Part shown: piece by piece, positions 50,830 through 56,262 of the stretch
Numbering within the stretch: position 1 is the first letter of the stretch
How the letters are laid out: every line of letters starts with the position of its first letter
Assembly: GCA_017398685.1 (NCBI GenBank)
Contig: JAFQFH010000002.1
Location: forward strand, 1 to 56,262
Direction of reading: 5' to 3'
Length of the DNA stretch: 56,262 nt
DNA from: Oscillospiraceae bacterium
GTDB lineage: Bacteria; Bacillota; Clostridia; Oscillospirales; Oscillospiraceae
Position numbers and translations under genes: made by a program
Notes under the pieces: model-generated
What the model saw: only the letters and a program-made list of their open reading frames with translations
Told to the model about the DNA's origin: nothing
The model's database searches: none

Positions 50830-51126
50830 ATGAAGAAATTTTTGATCATACTGCTTGTAGTGTTCATTGTCCTCGCTCTCGTGGCCGGGATACTGCTTTT
50901 CAGCTACAGCTCAAAATACATAGGCAGCAAGGAAGCCGTGCGCATCGCCCTTGAGGATGCGGGGCTCAGCTATTCCGATATAAGGGATGCAGACGCGGAG
51001 TTTGAAAAGACCCCCTATGACGCATGGTACGAGGTGGACTTTGAGACTCACGGCACAGAGTATGAATACTCCATCGATGCTGAAAATGGCGACATCCTCT
51101 CTTCATACAGCAAGCCCGACAGATGA
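50830..51126 (+). CDS. Small exported or membrane-anchored PepSY-domain protein
   Basis: A 98-residue protein starting at ATG 50830, nine bases after AAGGAGG. Residues 5-28 form an N-terminal helix (FLIILLVVFIVLALVAGILL) that may anchor it. Residues 37-98 are one PepSY domain: GSKEAVRIALEDAGL, then YEVDFETHGTEYEYSID and GDILS. PepSY domains often inhibit peptidases or sense cell-surface stress. Divergence from a two-component pair suggests that it is a target of the regulator or a helper of the kinase. A terminator follows. Confidence 0.85.
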   Translation: MKKFLIILLVVFIVLALVAGILLFSYSSKYIGSKEAVRIALEDAGLSYSDIRDADAEFEKTPYDAWYEVDFETHGTEYEYSIDAENGDILSSYSKPDR

Positions 51127-51147
51127 CCCCTCTTCCCCATTTTCCAA

Positions 51148-51186
51148 AGCGCCGCAGGCTGATTTACGGTCTGCGGCGCTGTTTTT
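51148..51186 (+). terminator. Terminator of the PepSY gene
   Basis: AGCGCCGCAG (51148-51157) and CTGCGGCGCT (51171-51180), perfect 10-bp stem, then GTTTTT. Confidence 0.88.
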
Positions 51187-51190
51187 GCGT

Positions 51191-51219
51191 TTGACAGGGG
51201 CATAGGATTGGGATATATT
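51191..51219 (+). promoter_or_regulatory. Predicted promoter of alaX
   Basis: -35 TTGACA (51191-51196), 17-bp spacer, -10 TATATT (51214-51219), about 28 bases before ATG 51248. Confidence 0.75.
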
Positions 51220-51247
51220 TTTTCTATCAAATCCAAGGAGAAAGACC

Positions 51248-52405
51248 ATGACCGAAAAACTTTACTATATAGATAGCCACATCCACGAATTTGAAGCCAC
51301 CATACTTGAGTGCGAGAGTGTGAAAAACGGTTATGCCCTCATTCTTGACCGCAGCGCTTTTTTTCCCGAGGGCGGCGGACAGGCGGCAGATACCGGCTTT
51401 ATAGGCGAGGCGGAGGTTTTTGACGTTCAGGAAAAGGCCGGGCAGCATATCCACTACACCACAGCCCCCCTCACCGTGGGGCAGAAATACCCCTGCCGCA
51501 TCCACTGGGAAAAGCGCCTTCGCCGCATGCAAAACCACTCCGGCGAGCACATAGTCTCCGGCCTTGTCCATTCACACTTCAGCCTTGAGAATGTGGGTTT
51601 TCACATGGGTGAGGACTGCATGACAATAGACTTCAGCGGCGAGCTGGATGAGGAGCAGCTGAGCCTCATAGAGCAAAAGGCCAACGAGGCAGTGCGCAAA
51701 AATCTTCCCATTTCGGCCACTTTTCCTGACAGTGCGGTGCTTGAGACAATGGAGTACCGCAGCAAGCTGGAGCTTACGGAGAACGTGCGTATTGTGGAGA
51801 TAGAGGGCGTTGACCGCTGCGCCTGCTGTGCCCCCCATGTGAGCAATACCGGCGAGATAGGCTTTATCAAGTTTATCGAGCATACCCGTCACCGGGGCGG
51901 CATACGCCTGAGCCTCGTATGCGGTATGGACGCGCTGGACTATGTAAATAAGCTCCAGAACGCCGCCTTTGCCGTGTCCCGGCTTCTGAGCGCCAAACGC
52001 CATGAGATAGATAAAGCCGTGGAGCGTATCCTCTCCGAGCAGCAAAAGGCAAAGGAGCGCACAGGCGCACTGAGCATGGAGCTTGCAAAGCTCAAGGCGG
52101 CGGCCTTTGAGTCTGTCGAGGGCAATATCTGCGTTTTTGACAACGTGCTGGACGAAGTTGCCCTTCGTGAGCTTGTGAATATGCTCACCCCCAGGTGTAC
52201 AGGGCTGGCGGCGGCCTTCTCCGGCAGTGATGATGAGGGATACCGCTATATTATCTCCTCAAAAAATCTTGACCTTCGCAGCTTGAGCAAAGTCATCAAT
52301 CAGGGCATCGGCGGCAGAGGCGGCGGCTCTGCGGAGATGATACAGGGCCGGGCAAGTGAGAAGGCCGAAACTATACAGAGCTTTATAGCGCGCTTGAATG
52401 TATAG
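51248..52405 (+). CDS. Alanyl-tRNA editing protein AlaX, long form with DHHA1 domain
   Basis: A 385-residue free-standing editing enzyme that removes Ser or Gly from tRNA(Ala). Residues 1-85 form the beta-barrel (DRSAFFPEGGGQAADTG). The zinc-binding editing core has HSGEH (97-101) and CCAPH (193-197, Cys193, His197). After a coiled-coil-like helix (about 240-285) comes a DHHA1 domain with GIGGRGGGSAEMIQG. This is the long AlaX type (AlaX-L). It is single-gene, with its own promoter. Confidence 0.92.
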   Translation: MTEKLYYIDSHIHEFEATILECESVKNGYALILDRSAFFPEGGGQAADTGFIGEAEVFDVQEKAGQHIHYTTAPLTVGQKYPCRIHWEKRLRRMQNHSGEHIVSGLVHSHFSLENVGFHMGEDCMTIDFSGELDEEQLSLIEQKANEAVRKNLPISATFPDSAVLETMEYRSKLELTENVRIVEIEGVDRCACCAPHVSNTGEIGFIKFIEHTRHRGGIRLSLVCGMDALDYVNKLQNAAFAVSRLLSAKRHEIDKAVERILSEQQKAKERTGALSMELAKLKAAAFESVEGNICVFDNVLDEVALRELVNMLTPRCTGLAAAFSGSDDEGYRYIISSKNLDLRSLSKVINQGIGGRGGGSAEMIQGRASEKAETIQSFIARLNV

Positions 52406-52479
52406 ACATAATGCATAATATTGTATAAATCACCCCCCTGATAAATCTGAATTTCCGACATATTACACAAAATTATTCG

Positions 52480-52508
52480 TTGACACCACATTTTGCAGTT
52501 GTTAAAAT
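52480..52508 (+). promoter_or_regulatory. Predicted promoter of the dehydratase-type operon
   Basis: -35 TTGACA (52480-52485), 17-bp spacer, -10 TAAAAT (52503-52508). It lies about 60 bases before the first start codon. Confidence 0.7.
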
Positions 52509-52568
52509 GGTCACAGAATGGGATGTAATTTGCATCTTCGGAAAAATGGAAAAAAGGGGGGTTATTTT

Positions 52569-53780
52569 TTGAAAGATCTGAAGCATTTAATCTTTTTCGA
52601 GGATCTTCTTCAGGAGGCAAATAACAAGCTTGTGCGTCAGGCCAAGGACGATGGCAAGCTGGCTTTGGGCTACACCTGTTATTTCATGCCTGAAGTGCTC
52701 CTTGATCTGCCCGGCTGCTTCTCGGTCAGACTGAGAGCGCCGCGCTGCACCTCACCGGATATTGCTACATACTATCTGTCGGCCCGCGTATGCCACTATG
52801 CCCGCAGCCTTATGGAGCGTGCCCTTGAGGGCGGCTACAACTTCCTTGACGCCCAGCTTGCCACCGAAACCTGCACTGCGACCTGCCGTTTTCAGGAGCA
52901 TTTGCAGCAAAAGGGGCTGGACAGCGTTGAGGATATGCGCATAATCGACAATGACAAGTTCTTCTGCAGCTTCATAGACGTTCCCTTCAAGAATAACGAG
53001 AACGGCTACGAGCACTACAAAACCCAGCTGCGTGCCCATGTACTGGACGAGCTGAGCGCCCATTTCGGAGTGGACACCTCCGATGCGGCTTTGCTGAAAG
53101 CGGTGGAGCAGCATAATGAGGTGTGCCGGCTTATCAATGAGATAGGCGACTACCGCAAGCTGGACAATCCCACTATCACCGGCTATGAGTTTTCCGTTAT
53201 TGTGCTGGTGTCCATGTGCTGCCCCAAGGAGCTTATTTTGCCTTATCTTCGCGAGACGGCGGAGGAAATGAAAACAAGAAAGCCCGATGCGAAGAAAAGC
53301 TACCGCTGCAAGGTAGTGGTGGCAGGCTCCGAGAACGACGACCCGGACTTTATAAAGCTTATCGAGAGCTGCGGTGCGCTTGTTGTGTGTGACCGCTACT
53401 GCTACGGCGCGGTGGAGGCCCGCCAGCCCATAGTCATAGAGGAAGGGCAGGATGTGCTGGACGCCATCGCCCGCCACTATCTCAAAACCTCCAACTGCCC
53501 GCGCTTTATGCCCCAGGACGAAATGCGCACAAGAAAGCAGCGGTTGGCTGAGCTCTGCAGGGACTATAAGGCCGACGGCATCATCGTCACCTCCAACAAG
53601 TTCTGTGAGTACTGGAGCTATGAGCGGGTCATTGACACGGTCATCATGCGCCGTGACTACGGTATCCCTGTCTGCTCCATCGAGAAGGAGTATATAAACT
53701 CCGCCTCCGGCCAGCTGCGTACCCGTTTCCAGGCCTTTGTGGAAAGTATCGAGATAAAACAGATACAGGAGGGCAGCTGA
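52569..53780 (+). CDS. 2-hydroxyacyl-CoA dehydratase / benzoyl-CoA reductase D-component family subunit (first)
   Basis: A 403-residue protein of the HgdB/FldC/BcrB superfamily. The start is TTG 52569, about eight bases after AAGGGGGG; an ATG 51 bases upstream lacks a ribosome site. Cysteines likely to bind a 4Fe-4S cluster are in ETCTATC and NKFCEYW. The C-terminus GQLRTRFQAFVE is the family's end signature. These subunits work in pairs: an ATP-driven activase sends one electron to dehydrate 2-hydroxyacyl-CoA or reduce an aromatic acyl-CoA. The second subunit follows after one base. Confidence 0.82.
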   Translation: MKDLKHLIFFEDLLQEANNKLVRQAKDDGKLALGYTCYFMPEVLLDLPGCFSVRLRAPRCTSPDIATYYLSARVCHYARSLMERALEGGYNFLDAQLATETCTATCRFQEHLQQKGLDSVEDMRIIDNDKFFCSFIDVPFKNNENGYEHYKTQLRAHVLDELSAHFGVDTSDAALLKAVEQHNEVCRLINEIGDYRKLDNPTITGYEFSVIVLVSMCCPKELILPYLRETAEEMKTRKPDAKKSYRCKVVVAGSENDDPDFIKLIESCGALVVCDRYCYGAVEARQPIVIEEGQDVLDAIARHYLKTSNCPRFMPQDEMRTRKQRLAELCRDYKADGIIVTSNKFCEYWSYERVIDTVIMRRDYGIPVCSIEKEYINSASGQLRTRFQAFVESIEIKQIQEGS

Positions 53781-53781
53781 T

Positions 53782-55413
53782 ATGGCAAAAAAGTTTGATA
53801 TAAAAGCACTCAAGAAAACAGACTGGAAAAAAGTTGCCAAAGATTTCTGGTACGGCAAGCCCCATGGCGAGCGCCGTATAGGTGATCTCTACATTGAAAA
53901 GACCGGCCTTTACAAGCACAGAGAATGGCGCGGTGTAAAGGACACCATGTACTACTTCTACGCCGTCTGGCTTTATAACTACGCCATGATGGTGGCGGAC
54001 ATCATGAAATTCGGCGGCATAGTGCCCTTTGCCAAGGGCGTGTGGCGCTACCGCTGGGTGGGTCAGACCTATCTGCCGGTTATCCACTGGTACGACAGGG
54101 GCCTTCAGGGCCTTCGCGGCGAAGCTCTCCGCGCATCCCCCTGGCACTACAGGGGCATGACCAGCACCACCATAAAGCAGTTCATGCGCTTTTTCACCTC
54201 TGACACCCGCTTAAACGGCGGCAAGCAGAATGAGCACTACAAAACCAATATTGCCCATAAGGAGACGGTCTGGGGCGGCATTTTCTATCCCTGGGCCGGG
54301 GAGCTTACCAATCTCCCCCTTGAGATGATCCCCTACTTTGTCACCTGCCACGTCAACTCCCACACGGTGCAAAACTATATTGACGCGGTGCAGTCCATTG
54401 GCCTGCCCGGTGACCCCTGCCCCATGTGTCAGGCCGAGGCCGGACTTTTCGTGCTGGACGATGTGCCCGACTATGCTCCCGCCTTCATAACCTGCAACGA
54501 GGCCTGCGACGCATCCGTGGCCTCCACCGTGTTGCAGGACTGGCTTTTTGATAAGCCCCTTTATGCCCTGCCCATGCCCATGCAGTTTGACGATCCTCTG
54601 GTGCACAAGCACGTAATGAAGGAGATTGAGGGCGCGTGGAAGTTCATCGAGGAGCAGTACGGCATACCCTTCAGCTATGAAAAGCTGGTAGAGAAGCTCA
54701 AAAAGCAAAATGAGCTTATGGAGTTTGAGTGGGAGAAGTGGGAAGTGGCAGCCAAGACCAGTTACTACCCCATCAACGGCGTGGCTCAGGCGCTTTACCG
54801 CATCTACTACAGCCAGTACGGCGACTGGGAGGTCTGGCACGAATGCGATGCCAAGGTCAGAAAGGTGCTGGAGAAGTGCGTAAGCAAGAAGATAAATACC
54901 TTCCCCAACACCCGCCACAGAGTCATCGCCTGGTCCTGTGCACCCCTGTACTTCTCCGACTGGCCCACATGGGCATATAACTGCTGGGGCCTCAATGTGG
55001 TCATCAATATGGACTCTCTCATGTTCGACATGAAGATACGCACAGACAGCTATGAAAATACCCTTGCAGACATGGCCACCTACCATATGTGGGCGCCCAT
55101 GCGCCGTATGGCCGTCGGCGGTATGCAGCATATCTTCGAGCTTTGGGAGTACATGGAGAAGTTCAACTGCGACATGGTAGCCATGTACGATCAGCTCCAG
55201 TGCAAGGGCATGCAGGGTGTCCACGGACTATTTGAGGATGAGTTCCGCAAGAGGAATGTAAACGCCTTCTGGATGCCTCACGCCCTGCCCGACAGCCGCA
55301 CCGTCACCCGCGCCGAGCTCAGACGTATGATAAACGACTACATGACCACAGTCATGCACGAAGAGCCTCTTGACCCCTCTCTGCTTGACTTTGACGACTC
55401 CATGATCTGGTAA
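53782..55413 (+). CDS. 2-hydroxyacyl-CoA dehydratase family subunit (second, long)
   Basis: A 543-residue protein that resembles the same family but is longer than usual (380-480 residues). About 130 extra N-terminal residues include an aromatic-rich stretch (YYFYAVWLYNYAMMVAD). The core shows CHVNSHT, GDPCPMCQAEAG and ITCNEACDASVAS, with several cysteines for an iron-sulfur cluster. The usual C-terminal GQ-TR end is not seen. I take it as the partner of the first subunit. The substrate cannot be read. It is followed after 13 bases by a small membrane protein and then the activase. Confidence 0.72.
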   Translation: MAKKFDIKALKKTDWKKVAKDFWYGKPHGERRIGDLYIEKTGLYKHREWRGVKDTMYYFYAVWLYNYAMMVADIMKFGGIVPFAKGVWRYRWVGQTYLPVIHWYDRGLQGLRGEALRASPWHYRGMTSTTIKQFMRFFTSDTRLNGGKQNEHYKTNIAHKETVWGGIFYPWAGELTNLPLEMIPYFVTCHVNSHTVQNYIDAVQSIGLPGDPCPMCQAEAGLFVLDDVPDYAPAFITCNEACDASVASTVLQDWLFDKPLYALPMPMQFDDPLVHKHVMKEIEGAWKFIEEQYGIPFSYEKLVEKLKKQNELMEFEWEKWEVAAKTSYYPINGVAQALYRIYYSQYGDWEVWHECDAKVRKVLEKCVSKKINTFPNTRHRVIAWSCAPLYFSDWPTWAYNCWGLNVVINMDSLMFDMKIRTDSYENTLADMATYHMWAPMRRMAVGGMQHIFELWEYMEKFNCDMVAMYDQLQCKGMQGVHGLFEDEFRKRNVNAFWMPHALPDSRTVTRAELRRMINDYMTTVMHEEPLDPSLLDFDDSMIW

Positions 55414-55426
55414 GGAGGAAGCAGAC

Positions 55427-55654
55427 ATGAAAAAATGCAAATGCGGCAAAATACTCGGCAAGCTTCTGGGCATAACGCTTCTGGCAAATGTAGTGCTCTT
55501 TATCGTGTTCTTCTTCGATCTGGACGGCAAGCTTCTCTACTATGTTGTAGAGCCGTTTCTGAAAAAGCACTATGACAATATGGAGCGCAAGGATGTGCTT
55601 AAAGAGTCCGGATACGATGTGTTCAAGTACGAAAAAGCACCTTACGATATGTAA
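55427..55654 (+). CDS. Small membrane protein in the dehydratase operon, 75 residues
   Basis: ATG 55427 follows AAGGAGGAA. Residues 1-10 contain two cysteines (KKCKCGK). Residues 11-30 form one membrane helix (LGKLLGITLLANVVLFIVFF). The remaining 45 are charged (FLKKHYDNMERKDVLKESGY) and probably cytoplasmic or amphipathic. I know no family for it. Its place between the second subunit and the activase, with its own strong ribosome site, suggests that it tethers or assists the complex. Similar partners are not part of the described Hgd, Fld or Bcr systems. Confidence 0.65.
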   Translation: MKKCKCGKILGKLLGITLLANVVLFIVFFFDLDGKLLYYVVEPFLKKHYDNMERKDVLKESGYDVFKYEKAPYDM

Positions 55655-55676
55655 CTGATACAGGGAGGAAACTGAT

Positions 55677-56262
55677 ATGAAGTACTTTGGCGGCTGCGAT
55701 GTAGGCTCCACCTTCACAAAGGCAGTCATACTGGACGAAAACGGCAAAATAGTAGCGGATACCACTATCCGCAGCAAGATAAACTCCGAGCTGAGCGCAA
55801 TAGCAGCAATGGACGAGGTAGTTGCAAAGGTTCCCGGCCTCAACTCTTCCAAGGACCTTGAGTATCTCATAGGTACCGGCTACGGCCGCAACAAGGTTCC
55901 TTTCGCAGATGAAAATATCTCCGAGATAAGCTGCCACGCAATGGGCGTGCACGTGACCAATCCCGCAGTCAAGGCCATCATCGACATCGGCGGCCAGGAT
56001 GTCAAGGGCATCAGCATTGACACTGACGGCACAGTCAAGAACTTCGCCATGAACGACAAGTGCTCTGCCGGTACCGGCCGCTTCTTTGAAGCCATGGCCA
56101 GAAGCTTTGAGATGAGCCTTGAGGACTTCTCCAAGCTGTCTCTGGGTGCAAAGAACGTGATCCCCATCACTGCCCAGTGCACCGTTTTCGCAGAGTCTGA
56201 GGTCATCACCCTTGTCGGTGAGGGCAAGCCCACCGATGAGATCGCCGCAGGCATCCAGATGG
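55677..56262 (+). CDS. Acyl-CoA dehydratase activase (HgdC/BcrA-type ATPase), cut by right edge
   Basis: The first 195 residues of an ASKHA-fold ATPase of the BadF/BadG/BcrA/HgdC family. Phosphate loops are GGCDVGSTFTK (5-15) and DIGGQD (103-108). The two cysteines that hold the shared 4Fe-4S cluster of the homodimer are Cys129 (NDKCSAGTG) and Cys168 (TAQCTVFAESE). It would send one low-potential electron per ATP-driven cycle to the dehydratase subunits encoded upstream. ATG 55677 follows AGGGAGGAA. The family is usually about 260-270 residues, so a quarter is outside the window. Confidence 0.9.
   Translation, partial: MKYFGGCDVGSTFTKAVILDENGKIVADTTIRSKINSELSAIAAMDEVVAKVPGLNSSKDLEYLIGTGYGRNKVPFADENISEISCHAMGVHVTNPAVKAIIDIGGQDVKGISIDTDGTVKNFAMNDKCSAGTGRFFEAMARSFEMSLEDFSKLSLGAKNVIPITAQCTVFAESEVITLVGEGKPTDEIAAGIQM

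Noticed and set aside
1-56262. tRNA, rRNA, phage or insertion-sequence genes
   Set aside because: No cloverleaf-like stretch, ribosomal RNA segment, transposase or integrase could be recognised by reading both strands.

Overview
The window (56,262 bases, roughly 53-56% GC by eye) looks like chromosomal DNA of an anaerobic, monoderm gut-type Firmicute of class Clostridia, probably near the Oscillospirales. The reasons are: near-consensus TTGACA-17-TATAAT promoters, AGGAGG ribosome sites, a DUF4317/WYL pair, YczE-type membrane proteins, a lipoprotein cyclophilin, a 2-hydroxyacyl-CoA dehydratase system with its ATP-dependent activase, and a short palindromic repeat of a kind I remember from gut clostridia. 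The lineage is an inference from gene content. I see no phage, transposase, rRNA, tRNA or CRISPR array.

Layout. 1-1015: an amine-dehydrogenase/DapB-like oxidoreductase running off the left edge. 1.4-10 kb: a 55-residue membrane peptide, DUF4317 and WYL proteins, a 33-residue peptide, a cyclophilin lipoprotein, a YczE-like membrane protein and an Sfp-type transferase, then a divergent patatin and GH13 glucosidase followed by small genes. 10-15 kb: an acyltransferase, then the first copy of a two-gene redox cassette (phytoene-desaturase-like flavoprotein plus an FAD/NAD/2Fe-2S reductase), divergent from a FadR-type regulator with two matching operators. 15-18.5 kb: an inverted-repeat element, an ECF-like sigma factor with a membrane partner, peptidase T and a deoxyribosyltransferase. 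18.5-25.6 kb (minus): a galactose operon, mglB-mglA-mglC-InlB-repeat gene-galK-galT. 25.8-29.2 kb (minus): the second redox cassette behind a TetR regulator. 29.5-33 kb (minus): serA, serC, mtaB; divergent from these, a cysteine desulfurase. 34-39.3 kb: an AI-2E family transporter, a D,D-carboxypeptidase, a YczE protein and a stand-alone Card1-like CARF/nuclease protein. 39.3-48.7 kb: a complete aromatic amino-acid operon. 48.7-52.4 kb: a two-component system, a PepSY peptide and AlaX. 52.5-56.3 kb: a dehydratase-type operon running off the right edge.

How the genes work together. The aromatic operon holds all steps from DAHP to phenylpyruvate and 4-hydroxyphenylpyruvate (aroF, tyrA, aroB, aroA, aroC, pheA, aroE-aroK fusion, aroQ, aminotransferase) behind a consensus promoter. 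Its leader encodes an 18-residue peptide with nine Phe/Tyr codons, followed by mutually exclusive antiterminator and terminator stems: a classical attenuator. The mgl/gal operon couples galactose uptake to its phosphorylation and uridylyl transfer. Its binding protein has no lipobox cysteine, and the operon contains an extra membrane-anchored InlB-repeat protein.

The least explained content is the pair of paralogous flavoprotein/reductase cassettes with different regulators, the dehydratase-type operon with an embedded small membrane protein, and the CARF-like nuclease with no CRISPR system. Functions for these are family-level inferences; no substrate can be read from the sequence.
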